A stretch of 64,000 nt of DNA from Empedobacter brevis_A (lineage in GTDB: Bacteria; Bacteroidota; Bacteroidia; Flavobacteriales; Weeksellaceae): NCBI RefSeq assembly GCF_965118635.1, contig NZ_CBCPHV010000001.1, positions 372,001 to 436,000 on the forward strand. Direction: 5' to 3'. Every line of letters begins with the position of its first letter. Position 1 is the stretch's first letter. Below are positions 1-8,724 of the stretch, piece after piece. Below the pieces are notes generated by a model that saw nothing but the letters and a program-made list of their open reading frames with translations, did not search any database and was not told where the DNA came from. The position numbers and the translations under genes are program-made.

Positions 1-120
1 GAGAAAATAAAAAACGTGGTTTATAATCACCAAATAATAGGAATTAACGAAGTTTTAGATAAAATTCCAACGCGTTACATATTTAACTATCTTGTAAATA
101 AAATTCTGAAAAGAAAATGA
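1..120 (+). CDS. 3' end of an unidentified CDS (partial)
   Basis: An open frame enters from the left edge and ends with TGA at 118-120, giving a 39-residue C-terminus rich in Lys, Ile and Asn that ends in NKILKRK. Its stop overlaps the ATG of the next gene (ATGA at 117-120), the usual sign of translational coupling in one operon. The fragment is too short to assign a family. Its position before a sugar epimerase and glycosyltransferases suggests a polysaccharide gene, which is inference only. Confidence 0.6.
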   Translation, partial: EKIKNVVYNHQIIGINEVLDKIPTRYIFNYLVNKILKRK

Positions 121-788
121 TAATAGGTAAAGGTTTAATAGCTTCATTATTTACAGAAGTAAATTCTGATGAGGTTGTACTTTTTGCTTCTGGGGTTTCT
201 AATTCTTCTGAAACTAGAGAAGAAGAGTTTCTTCGTGAACAAAATTTGGTAGAAAAAACTTTAACGGAAAATGTTGGTAAATTATTTGTTTATTTCAGCA
301 CATGTTCTATTTACGATTCATCTAAATACAATTCACCATATGTGCTTCATAAACTTCATATCGAAGAAATTATAAAACAAAAAGCTAAAAATTATCTTAT
401 TCTTCGCGTAAGTAATGCTGTAGGAAAAGGAGGGAATCCTAATTTGTTAATGAATTATTTGCATCATCAAATTATTGATAATAAAGAATTAATAGTACAT
501 AAGAATGCAACTAGAAACTTGATAGATGTTGAAGATGTAAAGAATATTACGCTGAAATATATTGCTTCAAAAGATTGGAATAAAATCATCAATGTAGCAT
601 ACACAGAGAATTTTAATATCCCAGAAATTATAGAAGCTTTTGAACAAACTCTAAATAAAAAAACTAAGAAAAATATTCAAAATAAAGGAGAACATTATTC
701 AATTGATACTCATGAGTTAGATTATGAGTTTATGTTAAAAAATAAGAAGGAATACTTGAAAAATTTAATTGATAAATATTATGAATAA
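117..788 (+). CDS. Short NAD-dependent epimerase/dehydratase (SDR-type sugar enzyme)
   Basis: This 223-residue protein looks like a reduced member of the extended SDR family that makes or modifies nucleotide sugars. It opens with a glycine-rich MIIGKGLIAS segment resembling the Rossmann GxGxxA/S loop, has a Ser/Thr patch at about 61-64, and shows the catalytic pair Tyr75/Lys79 (YxxxK). Typical NDP-sugar epimerases are about 300-340 residues, so much of the first Rossmann repeat and the substrate domain appear trimmed. The substrate cannot be read from the sequence. Its start overlaps the upstream stop, and its 3' end overlaps the next glycosyltransferase by 8 bp, so all three are probably co-transcribed. 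Confidence 0.75.
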   Translation: MIIGKGLIASLFTEVNSDEVVLFASGVSNSSETREEEFLREQNLVEKTLTENVGKLFVYFSTCSIYDSSKYNSPYVLHKLHIEEIIKQKAKNYLILRVSNAVGKGGNPNLLMNYLHHQIIDNKELIVHKNATRNLIDVEDVKNITLKYIASKDWNKIINVAYTENFNIPEIIEAFEQTLNKKTKKNIQNKGEHYSIDTHELDYEFMLKNKKEYLKNLIDKYYE

Positions 789-1707
789 TAAATTAGCAAT
801 TGTAATTCCTTATTATAAATTAACATATCTTGAAGAAACACTGATTTCATTAAAGAATCAAACAGATCAAAGATTTAATTTATATATAGGTGATGATTGT
901 AGCCCTGAAAATCCATCTGAATTAATTGAAAAATATTCAGACATTATAAAAATATATAAAAGATTTGATACAAATATAGGAGGTATGTATCTTACTAAGC
1001 AATGGGAAAGATGTATTGATAATCTTGTTGAAGATGAAGAATGGATAATGTTATTATGTGATGATGATTTATTGGATGTAAATATTGTTGAAGAATTTTA
1101 TAATCTAATATCTAATAGACCATCATTGAATGAAAATGTTATAAAATATGCTACTCGTATTGTAAATGAAGATGGGTCTAAAATTTTAAGTGAAAATATA
1201 AATAATAATTTAGAAAATTCGATCCATTATTTAGTAAAAAAAATATTAAACCAAAAAAGAAGTACACTGAGTGAACATGTATTTAAAAATGAAGTGTATA
1301 AGATAAAAAAATTTAAAGAATTTGAATTAGCTTTTGGTTCTGATGATGTTGCATGGGTAGATTTTACATCTGGAGGTAATTTTTATTGTATTAATAATGC
1401 CTTTGTTAATTACAGGAAGTCAATATTATCAATTAGTAATAATCAAGATAATAAAATTAAGAAAATTAAGAAAAGGAAAATGAATGGTATAATAGATTCA
1501 TATACTTATATTTTAAAAAAATATTCAAGAAATATTGATATGTATCAGAGATTAGTAATCTCAAAAAAAATATACCATTATAATAGAGCATTGAATTCAA
1601 AAAAATATCAAAACCAATTACGTTTTATTGTTTTTTTAAGTAGAATAATTGGAATGAAAGAAACATTGAAAATTATAATGAATAATAAATTCTATTATGA
1701 AAAATGA
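781..1707 (+). CDS. Glycosyltransferase family 2
   Basis: A GT-A fold glycosyltransferase of about 308 residues that would transfer a sugar from a nucleotide donor at the cytoplasmic face during polysaccharide repeat synthesis. The N-terminus has the GT2 pattern VIPYY then a GDDCSPENP loop at about 37-45. The metal-binding acidic DDD motif is at about 92-96. I start it at ATG 781; an in-frame TTG at 769 is possible but lies deeper in the upstream gene. It overlaps the epimerase by 8 bp and the following GT4 gene by 11 bp. Acceptor and donor are unknown. Confidence 0.85.
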   Translation: MNNKLAIVIPYYKLTYLEETLISLKNQTDQRFNLYIGDDCSPENPSELIEKYSDIIKIYKRFDTNIGGMYLTKQWERCIDNLVEDEEWIMLLCDDDLLDVNIVEEFYNLISNRPSLNENVIKYATRIVNEDGSKILSENINNNLENSIHYLVKKILNQKRSTLSEHVFKNEVYKIKKFKEFELAFGSDDVAWVDFTSGGNFYCINNAFVNYRKSILSISNNQDNKIKKIKKRKMNGIIDSYTYILKKYSRNIDMYQRLVISKKIYHYNRALNSKKYQNQLRFIVFLSRIIGMKETLKIIMNNKFYYEK

Positions 1708-2827
1708 TCAAAAAAGAATAGCAATATTAACATATGGAAAGGATAAGCCTTTAGGAAATTTTTCTAAAGGATATATAGAGGATCTTCCGTATAAAAAAAT
1801 AGTATTGTTTGGTGGGATTGTACCTTTTCTAGTTTTAGGAACTCCTAAGTGGAAGCAAAAGTTAATTAGATATACAATTACTTTATATGCATTTAATAAT
1901 CAGCGTAAAATAGATAAATTAATTGAGAAAAGATTAGATTATTTATTAAGAAAATATAAAATAGATTGTGGTTTAGCAGAGTTTTTAAATACTGGAGCTT
2001 CTGTATTTGAAATTTTTAAAAAAAATAATATACCTCTTGTCTCTAATGTTTTAGGTTATGAAATTAATGATGATCGTTTTTTTAAGAAGTTTAAAAATAA
2101 ATACGAAAAATTGAGTTCTTATCAAAGTTTTACAGTTCCTGTAGCAAAAGATATGATACCTAAATTAATCAATTTAGGTTTTAAAGAAGATTCTATTGTA
2201 TACTCTCCTATAGGTCCTTCGAATGTTTTTTTAGATATTATACCAAATTATAAAAGCAATCAATTTGTATTTATTGGGAGAATGACAGAAACTAAATCAC
2301 CTTTGAATCTTATTCGTGCATTTAAAATTGTTGTAGATCAATTTAAAGATGCAAAATTAATTATGGCTGGAGATGGAGAATTGATGAAAGAAGTGAAAGA
2401 ATTAATTGAAAAATTAGATTTATATGATAATGTTAAATTACCTGGATGGATTACAAAAGAACAGCAACTATATTATTACAAAGAATCATTCTGTTATGTG
2501 CAACATTCAGTTGTAAGCTCTACAGGAGATAAAGAAGGTACTCCTGTATCAATATTAGAAGCATCTGGAGCAGGTTTACCAGTTGTTTCTACTTACCACG
2601 CAGGTATACCAGATGTTATATTTAATAATGAATCAGGCTTTTTAGTTCAAGAAAATGATATAGTAGGAATGGGAAATTACATGTTAAAATTATATAAAGA
2701 TAGAAATTTAGCTAGAAAATTTGGAGAAACAGGTAAAACGATAGTAACCAATGAGTTTTCTTTAAAAAAACATTTATTTATTGTGGAATCTTTAATTAAT
2801 AAAGCAATCAATAATCAACCTTCGTAG
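1697..2827 (+). CDS. Glycosyltransferase family 4 (GT-B)
   Basis: A 376-residue GT-B enzyme. The C-terminal nucleotide-sugar domain shows the GRMTETKSPLNLI segment near residue 193, a GDGEL turn, and the retaining-GT4 E-x7-E signature in EGTPVSILEASGAG at about 279-290. It follows the GT2 gene with an 11 bp overlap, so the two are probably translated together. Its 3' end runs 13 bp into the 3' end of an oppositely oriented glycosyltransferase gene, which closes this transcription unit. The sugar is not predictable. Confidence 0.88.
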   Translation: MKNDQKRIAILTYGKDKPLGNFSKGYIEDLPYKKIVLFGGIVPFLVLGTPKWKQKLIRYTITLYAFNNQRKIDKLIEKRLDYLLRKYKIDCGLAEFLNTGASVFEIFKKNNIPLVSNVLGYEINDDRFFKKFKNKYEKLSSYQSFTVPVAKDMIPKLINLGFKEDSIVYSPIGPSNVFLDIIPNYKSNQFVFIGRMTETKSPLNLIRAFKIVVDQFKDAKLIMAGDGELMKEVKELIEKLDLYDNVKLPGWITKEQQLYYYKESFCYVQHSVVSSTGDKEGTPVSILEASGAGLPVVSTYHAGIPDVIFNNESGFLVQENDIVGMGNYMLKLYKDRNLARKFGETGKTIVTNEFSLKKHLFIVESLINKAINNQPS

Positions 2828-3825
2828 CGCTTTTTAAAAATTATAAAACCAATATTTGTAGGTAGATTTAGTAATAAATTTTCCTTTTTTTGTTGTTTTG
2901 AAAAATCAGATGAAAAATAATCAAATAAAGTAAGAGATGGTGCTTTTTTTAAACGAGTATAATTTTTTTTCCAATATTCTACATCGCTTTTCATTGATTT
3001 ATATTGCATTTGTAAGGTTAATTTTTTAAAAATAACAAGTTTTTTACGAATTAATTGTTTCTTCTTTTTATTAGCTTCTTTATATGACTTTGTAAACCAT
3101 TCAATAATAGTTTGATGATTTTCAAAATTAATTTTCTTTTTATTAAAAATCGTTGAAGCAGAATTCATAAAATAAATATAGGTTATATCTTTTATAAAAC
3201 TAATTGAATCTAAATTCTCTGCACAATGAAATGCCCAAAGTTCATCTTGAGAATAAAGCCCTTTTATAAATCTTAAGTTGTTATCATTAATAAAACTTCT
3301 TAAATATAATTTATTAGGCCCAATAACAGGATAAACACCATTTACAAAAGCAAAGAATATATTATCATTACCCTTAATAAGATTTTTACTACTACTTATT
3401 TTGAACATTTGTTTTTTTTCCCCAGTATCTTCAAATTCACAAATAGATTCTCCTACGGTTATTTGACAATTATATTTTTCAGAGTTGAGAACTAATTTTT
3501 CAATACAATCATTAGTTATATAATCATCACTGTCTAACATGTAAATATATTTACCTGTAGACTCATCAATTCCTTTGTTTCTTACTACAGATAAACCTTG
3601 GTTAGCTTCTAAATGAAAAAGTTGAATATTTAAAGTAGAATTCTCTTTTACAAACTGTTCGATAATTTCAACACTATTATCTGGTGTACAATCATTGACT
3701 AAAATAATCTCTAAATTTTTATAAGTTTGATTTTTGACAGATTCCAAACATCTAATAATGTAGTTCTCACATTTGTAAACAGGTATGTTAATACTAACAA
3801 GAGGAGAATTAATGTTCACATGCAT
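2815..3825 (-). CDS. Glycosyltransferase family 2, inverted within the locus
   Basis: A GT2 protein of about 336 residues, starting at ATG 3825; an in-frame TTG at 3855 would add ten residues with no family resemblance. The N-terminus reads VSINIPVYKCENYI, followed by NDCTPDN at about 44-50 and the metal-binding DSDD at about 98-101. A Lys-rich C-terminal third suggests membrane-surface association. It is the only gene on the minus strand between 1 and 6322, convergent with the GT4 gene (13 bp overlap) and divergent from the acetyltransferase. It must have its own promoter in the 3826-3928 gap. Confidence 0.85.
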   Translation of the reverse strand: MHVNINSPLVSINIPVYKCENYIIRCLESVKNQTYKNLEIILVNDCTPDNSVEIIEQFVKENSTLNIQLFHLEANQGLSVVRNKGIDESTGKYIYMLDSDDYITNDCIEKLVLNSEKYNCQITVGESICEFEDTGEKKQMFKISSSKNLIKGNDNIFFAFVNGVYPVIGPNKLYLRSFINDNNLRFIKGLYSQDELWAFHCAENLDSISFIKDITYIYFMNSASTIFNKKKINFENHQTIIEWFTKSYKEANKKKKQLIRKKLVIFKKLTLQMQYKSMKSDVEYWKKNYTRLKKAPSLTLFDYFSSDFSKQQKKENLLLNLPTNIGFIIFKKRYEG

Positions 3826-3902
3826 AAGTTTAAGTAATTGGTAATTTAAGAACAAATTTAACTATTTTTGATAAATAATATCAGTGAAAATTTCCAACTT
3901 AG

Positions 3903-3910
3903 TATATTTG
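3903..3910 (+). promoter_or_regulatory. -7 promoter box (TATATTTG)
   Basis: TATATTTG matches the Bacteroidota -7 consensus TAnnTTTG in the divergent gap between the inverted GT2 gene and the acetyltransferase. It lies 18 nt before ATG 3929 but downstream of the alternative GTG at 3884, so it favours the ATG. I see no convincing -33 element. Confidence 0.5.
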
Positions 3911-3928
3911 TACAATAAACCTATATAT

Positions 3929-4486
3929 ATGATAAATAAATTGTTATTACTTCTTGAAAAATTAATACAAAAAGCAAAAAAAAATGAAGCTTATTCTTTT
4001 TTTCGAGCGAATAAACAATCTGTTATTCATAATAATTTCAGATTAGGGAACAATAATTACTATGATATTTCTCCAAAAGCAATAATCAATATTGAAGAGA
4101 ATGTAACTATTAACGAATCAAATTATTTGACAATAAAAGGAAATTCCAAATTTTCTGTAGGAAAGAATACTTACATTACTCGAGCAACTATTTCTTGTTT
4201 AGGTTCTATAGAAATCGGTAAAAACTGTATTTTAGGTGAAGGAATGAAACTATTCGATCACAATCATCAATACGAAACAAATCCCTTTTCAGTTTCTAAA
4301 ACAGATTTTAACATTGGATTTATTAAGATAGGAAATAATGTTTGGACAGGAGCAAATGTTGTTATCCTAAAAGATGTAACTATTGGTGATAATGTAATCA
4401 TTGGTGCTGGATGTGTCATTCATAAAGATGTTCCAGCAAATTCGATTATTATAAGTAAACAAGATCAACTTATAAAATCAATTTAG
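3929..4486 (+). CDS. Hexapeptide-repeat (LbH) O-acetyltransferase
   Basis: A left-handed beta-helix acyltransferase, 185 residues from ATG 3929, or 200 residues if GTG 3884 is used. The hexapeptide pattern runs through most of the protein and is clearest in IGNNVWTGANVVI and IGDNVIIGAGCVI. The FDHNHQY segment (His111, His113) resembles the catalytic His loop of maltose/galactoside acetyltransferase relatives. It probably acetylates a sugar of the polysaccharide using acetyl-CoA. It lies 1 bp before the next GT2 gene, so it likely heads the 3929-6322 operon. Confidence 0.82.
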   Translation: MINKLLLLLEKLIQKAKKNEAYSFFRANKQSVIHNNFRLGNNNYYDISPKAIINIEENVTINESNYLTIKGNSKFSVGKNTYITRATISCLGSIEIGKNCILGEGMKLFDHNHQYETNPFSVSKTDFNIGFIKIGNNVWTGANVVILKDVTIGDNVIIGAGCVIHKDVPANSIIISKQDQLIKSI

Positions 4487-4487
4487 G

Positions 4488-5297
4488 ATGAAATTCTCAA
4501 TATTAATTGCACATTACAAAAACTGGGATTATTTTCAGGAATGTTATCAGTCAATCTTAAATCAAACCTATCAAGATTATGAAATTATAATTGTTGATGA
4601 TTGTTCAACGGATGACTCTTATGAAAAACTTTTAGAATTATCAAAACAAGATAATAAAATTAAACTTTTTAGAAATCCTGAAAATAAGAAAGTTGGTTAT
4701 ACAAAAAAAGAATGTGTAGAAAAAGCTTCGGGAGAGATTTGTGGTTTTGTAGATCCCGATGATAAAATAACAACTACAGCTTTACAAGAAGTAATAGATG
4801 TTTATAAAGCTAATCCAACTTGCATTGCAACTTATTCTAAAATAAAATTGATCAATAAAAACTCTGAAGAAACTGGTAATTTTAATTTAACACGAAGAAT
4901 AAAAAATAATCAAAAAACTTTTTTTAATATAAATTTTGAAATAGCTCATTTTTTTACTTTTAAGAAAGATGTTTATAATCAAACAGAAGGAATTAATCCT
5001 ATGCTAACTTCTGCTGTGGACCAAGATTTATATATGAAATTATACGAGAAAGGAACATTTTATTTCATCGATTCTTTCCAATATTTATATCGTTTACATG
5101 ATAAAGGTGTTTCTCAAGATAAAACTAAAAAAGAAAAGCTAAGCCAGAACTGGAATAAAGTTTTAATTCATACGTGTGAAAGGAGAAATATCAAATTGCT
5201 TTATGGGAAAAAAGTGGAGGACATAAAGTCTCTTCCTCAATATATTTTCGCAAAAGAAAATACATTAATTAAAAAGCTTTTACGAAAACTCCTATGA
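4488..5297 (+). CDS. Glycosyltransferase family 2
   Basis: A 269-residue GT2 enzyme. It has the N-terminal SILIAHYKNWDYF strand, the nucleotide-binding DDCSTDD at 37-43 and the metal-binding DPDD at 89-92. A later DQDLYMKLYEKG segment matches the position of the GT2 catalytic-base region. It starts 1 bp after the acetyltransferase stop and ends in an ATGA overlap with the next gene. Expected role: adding one sugar to a lipid-linked repeat unit in the cytoplasm. Confidence 0.87.
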   Translation: MKFSILIAHYKNWDYFQECYQSILNQTYQDYEIIIVDDCSTDDSYEKLLELSKQDNKIKLFRNPENKKVGYTKKECVEKASGEICGFVDPDDKITTTALQEVIDVYKANPTCIATYSKIKLINKNSEETGNFNLTRRIKNNQKTFFNINFEIAHFFTFKKDVYNQTEGINPMLTSAVDQDLYMKLYEKGTFYFIDSFQYLYRLHDKGVSQDKTKKEKLSQNWNKVLIHTCERRNIKLLYGKKVEDIKSLPQYIFAKENTLIKKLLRKLL

Positions 5298-6322
5298 TAA
5301 CAATAATTATCAAATCCTTCAATCGTCCTTATTATTTGGATCGATGCCTTTCTTCTATTTATAACTATGTAAATGGAGATTTTGAAGTAAAAGTTTTAGA
5401 TGATGGAACGCCAAAACAATATTTAGCTATCATTCAAGATAAATTTCCAACCGCTAAAATTATAACTTCTAATCAATATCAAGAAAAAATACAAGCAATT
5501 TCGGATAATATCAACCAAGGCAAAAAAATAGATGGTTTTAAAATACCAACTGATTTATGGTACAACGAAGTCAAATCTTCTTCTGATTATGTGTTAGTTA
5601 CAGAAGATGATGTTTGGTTTACAGAAACTTTAAATATCGATGAGGTTGTTACTGAAATGAAATCTTTTTCAATTCCATTATTGAAATTAGGTTGGTTAGG
5701 TAATTATTCTGATGATAAAAATTTAATCATTAATGATTTAACTAATTATCTAAACAAAACTCAACCGAAAAAAATATTTACATCGAATAAATTTGTGATG
5801 GATTTGTTTATGTACAACAAATACAAGTTTTTTACAATTTTGTATAAATTAGGATTGGTCGATAATGGGACTAAGCGTAAATATTTGGCACTAAACTCTA
5901 TTTTGATGGGATTGTATCAAAAAGAATATTGGCTTTCGATTTGGGAGGATGCTAAAGGAAAAGTTGATGAAAAGCAACAATTAAGAAATGCAGCAGCTTG
6001 GTATAACAAAAATAAGAAAGCAATTTTTGCAAGAACTAAACAAGAACTTTTGAAGACAACTTTCAAATCATCTGCAACTGGCTCTTATCACGAATATGGA
6101 AATCATTTTGATGTCAATCGAATGAATCACATTCTAAACGAAGCTTGGTTAAACAATGAATTTGATGCAATGCAAAACTATCCGAAAGACTTTTCTGATG
6201 ATTATATCAAAATCTTTTTAGATAAAGCAAATCACGCCGATGCTCAATATACTGAATGGTTTAAATGGGCTGAAAAATTTCGTCAACAATATAGAAATTT
6301 AGGCGCTGAAGTAGATAATTAG
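5294..6322 (+). CDS. GT2-like glycosyltransferase with a long uncharacterised C-terminal half
   Basis: A 342-residue protein whose first ~110 residues look like a GT-A domain: IIIKSFNRPYYLDRCL, then LDDGTP at about 35-40, and a TEDDVWF segment at about 103-109 that could supply the metal-binding acidic residues. The remaining ~230 residues, rich in Trp, Lys and Asn, match no family I recognise and lack the usual GT2 EDxxL-type end. It overlaps the previous gene by 4 bp and is the last gene before a terminator, so it closes the first polysaccharide cluster. Confidence 0.72.
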   Translation: MITIIIKSFNRPYYLDRCLSSIYNYVNGDFEVKVLDDGTPKQYLAIIQDKFPTAKIITSNQYQEKIQAISDNINQGKKIDGFKIPTDLWYNEVKSSSDYVLVTEDDVWFTETLNIDEVVTEMKSFSIPLLKLGWLGNYSDDKNLIINDLTNYLNKTQPKKIFTSNKFVMDLFMYNKYKFFTILYKLGLVDNGTKRKYLALNSILMGLYQKEYWLSIWEDAKGKVDEKQQLRNAAAWYNKNKKAIFARTKQELLKTTFKSSATGSYHEYGNHFDVNRMNHILNEAWLNNEFDAMQNYPKDFSDDYIKIFLDKANHADAQYTEWFKWAEKFRQQYRNLGAEVDN

Positions 6323-6341
6323 AAAATAAATACACAAAAAA

Positions 6342-6363
6342 AACCTCAACATAAGTTGAGGTT
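6342..6363. terminator. Bidirectional intrinsic terminator
   Basis: A perfect inverted repeat with 9 bp arms (AACCTCAAC / GTTGAGGTT) and an ATAA loop is flanked by an A tract on the left and a T tract on the right. It lies between the convergent glycosyltransferase (+) and response-regulator (-) genes, so it should stop transcription from both sides. Confidence 0.85.
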
Positions 6364-6393
6364 TTTTGTATATTTAAAAAGAATGTAACTTGT

Positions 6394-7089
6394 TTATTCT
6401 TGAATTAAAAGACGGAATCCTTCTCCGTGAATATTCACGATTTCTACTGCAGGATCTTTCTTCAAATACTTACGTAATTTAGCAATGTAAACATCCATCG
6501 AGCGCGATGTAAAATAATTATCATCGTGCCAAATACGTGTTAAAGCAATCTCACGAGGCATTAAATCGTTTTTGTAAACAGCTAATAAACGTAATAATTC
6601 GTTTTCTTTAGGTGAAAGTTTTTGCGATTTTCCATCGTAAATTAATTGTCTTAATTTCGCATTGAATGTGAATTTTCCAATTTTGAAATCTTCTTGTTCA
6701 AATTTTTCTTCTTCACCAGAATTACGTTGTAAAACAGCTTTTATTTTATACAATAAAACTTCTGAATCAAATGGTTTTAAGACGTAATCGTCTGCTCCAA
6801 TTTTGTAACCATTCAGAACATCTTCTCGCATATTCTTTGCTGTTAAAAATATAATTGGTTGTTCACTTTTTAGTTCTTTGATCTCTTTTCCTAATGTGAA
6901 ACCATCTTTTTTAGGCATCATTACATCTAGGATACATAAATCATAATCACTTTCTTTAAACTTTGCAAGACCGTCTTCACCGTCGATTGCGTGTGTTACG
7001 TCGAAATCGTTTATAACTAAATAATCCTTTAATACACTTCCAAAGCTTGGATCATCTTCTACTAAAAGTAATCGTTGTTTATCACTCAT
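6394..7089 (-). CDS. Two-component response regulator, OmpR/PhoB type (RprY-like)
   Basis: A 231-residue DNA-binding response regulator. The receiver domain (about 5-118) has the acidic pocket Glu11-Asp12-Asp13, the phospho-acceptor Asp55 (ILDVMMP), Thr83 and Lys105 (LKPF). A winged-helix OmpR/PhoB domain occupies about 135-228 (LSPKENELLRLL, RSMDVYIAKLRKYL). It lies 4 bp downstream of the histidine-kinase gene in the same direction, so the two form a cognate pair. The architecture resembles RprX/RprY of Bacteroides; the signal and regulon are unknown. Confidence 0.93.
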   Translation of the reverse strand: MSDKQRLLLVEDDPSFGSVLKDYLVINDFDVTHAIDGEDGLAKFKESDYDLCILDVMMPKKDGFTLGKEIKELKSEQPIIFLTAKNMREDVLNGYKIGADDYVLKPFDSEVLLYKIKAVLQRNSGEEEKFEQEDFKIGKFTFNAKLRQLIYDGKSQKLSPKENELLRLLAVYKNDLMPREIALTRIWHDDNYFTSRSMDVYIAKLRKYLKKDPAVEIVNIHGEGFRLLIQE

Positions 7090-7093
7090 TGAT

Positions 7094-8647
7094 CTATGAT
7101 TTTAAAGGGATTTTAATGAAAAAAGTACTTCCTTTTCCTGGTGTGCTTTCTGCCCAAACTTGTCCGCCATGTAGCTGAACTATTTTTTTGACATATGCTA
7201 AGCCAAGTCCATGACCTTTTACATTGTGTATGTTTCCCGTTTCTTCTCTATAAAATTGTTCAAATATTTTTTTCAGAACATTCTGCGACATCCCCATTCC
7301 TTTATCAGAAATCTCTATAAAAAAACTGTTGTCTTTGTTATACGTCTTTACTCTAATTTCTGGTGTATTCGGAGAATATTTTCTAGCATTATCCAATATA
7401 TTGATAACGATATTCTCTAAATGGAAAGGATCGCCGTTGACAAATGATTGTTCCGCGTTGTATTCTTCAAATATTGTACCATTTCTTTCTTCTACAATAA
7501 ATCTTATCGGCTCAATACTTTTTTGAACTACACCGTTTAAATTTACTTCCTGGAAATGCATCTCCATTTGATTACGTTCAAGCTTAGACATTCGTAGAAC
7601 CATTTCAACATGAGCGTTCATACGTTTATTCTCTTGCTTAATCAAATCAGCATAATATTTTACTTTCTCAGGATCTGTATATATCTTTTCATTCCTCAAA
7701 GCATCAGATGCAATATTAATAGTCGCAATTGGTGTTTTGAATTCGTGTGTCATGTTATTGATAAAATCTGTCTTGATTTCCGAACTTTTTCGCTGCAATT
7801 GCATGTAATAAATTGACAACGAAAAAACCGTAATAATAATCATTGTTAAGATAAATGTCAATGAAATAACAGGAACTGTTGGTGCTACAATTGCTAATTT
7901 TCTGTTGACAAAATTCGCAGCTAAATAATATTCGATATGGTCTTTTCTATCCAAAAATAAAGGAACCATGAATTCTATTTTATTACGATCAAAATCTTTC
8001 GATTTGATATTTGTTTCAGTTGAATCTTTCTTCAAAACTGCCAAAATAGGAGTTGCTTGGTTGATTCCTCTGTTACGCAATTCATTTTTCAGGATCGAAT
8101 CTAACATTTCATAAGAGACACGTTTGTCGATAGGTGTTGTTCCTGCATCCCAACGAGCAGCACTTTCTAATGTGAATGTTCCGTCTTGTAAAGCATGTTC
8201 AAAGTTTAAATTAAGATTAGGAATTCCTTTTGCCGAAGAATCTTTATCGATCTTGAAAACGCGTTCTTGTGAATAAATATTAGCTTTTGTTAAACTGTCA
8301 TTATATTTCCCAGAGGAAGGCGACATCGATTTTTCTACGACATAGCGCGTAACATAAGCATATGTAACGCCAAGAGAATCTTTGATCACTTGATTTGTTA
8401 CAACTTGTGGCTTATCCTTATTCGATTTTAAATCTGACTGAATGTTGTTGAATTTCTTATAATATAATTCTAATTCATTTTTATTTATCTTTTCAGTCGT
8501 GTAATTCATCGCTTGGTACACATTGTTGTTGAAACTTTCTGTACCATTCTGAATAGTCAAGTTTAGCCAATAGAATTGAATTATAATCAAGCCTATAAGC
8601 GCGACACTCATGATAACGATTAAGATTTTGTAAAATCCTTTTTTCAT
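7094..8647 (-). CDS. Sensor histidine kinase (RprX-like)
   Basis: A 517-residue membrane sensor kinase. One transmembrane helix lies at about 8-28, then a periplasmic sensor region of about 220 residues, then a second helix at about 258-282. The HisKA helix carries the phospho-acceptor His301 (MTHEFKTP). The HATPase domain has the N box (NILDNARKYSP), G1 (DKGMGMS) and G2 (GHGLGLAYV). It is transcribed first, 4 bp ahead of its response regulator. The periplasmic domain has no recognisable ligand fold, so the stimulus cannot be stated. Confidence 0.93.
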   Translation of the reverse strand: MKKGFYKILIVIMSVALIGLIIIQFYWLNLTIQNGTESFNNNVYQAMNYTTEKINKNELELYYKKFNNIQSDLKSNKDKPQVVTNQVIKDSLGVTYAYVTRYVVEKSMSPSSGKYNDSLTKANIYSQERVFKIDKDSSAKGIPNLNLNFEHALQDGTFTLESAARWDAGTTPIDKRVSYEMLDSILKNELRNRGINQATPILAVLKKDSTETNIKSKDFDRNKIEFMVPLFLDRKDHIEYYLAANFVNRKLAIVAPTVPVISLTFILTMIIITVFSLSIYYMQLQRKSSEIKTDFINNMTHEFKTPIATINIASDALRNEKIYTDPEKVKYYADLIKQENKRMNAHVEMVLRMSKLERNQMEMHFQEVNLNGVVQKSIEPIRFIVEERNGTIFEEYNAEQSFVNGDPFHLENIVINILDNARKYSPNTPEIRVKTYNKDNSFFIEISDKGMGMSQNVLKKIFEQFYREETGNIHNVKGHGLGLAYVKKIVQLHGGQVWAESTPGKGSTFFIKIPLKS

Positions 8648-8724
8648 TTATTTTTTTTATTGAATGATTAAAAATAGTTTAATCTTTTCTATTTTTTTTG
8701 ATCTTCATCTTAAAGTTTGGACGA

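Noticed and set aside
7211..7816. Three plus-strand open frames of 65-69 codons
   Set aside because: They are antisense to the histidine-kinase gene, with low-complexity hydrophobic translations and no promoter or family match.
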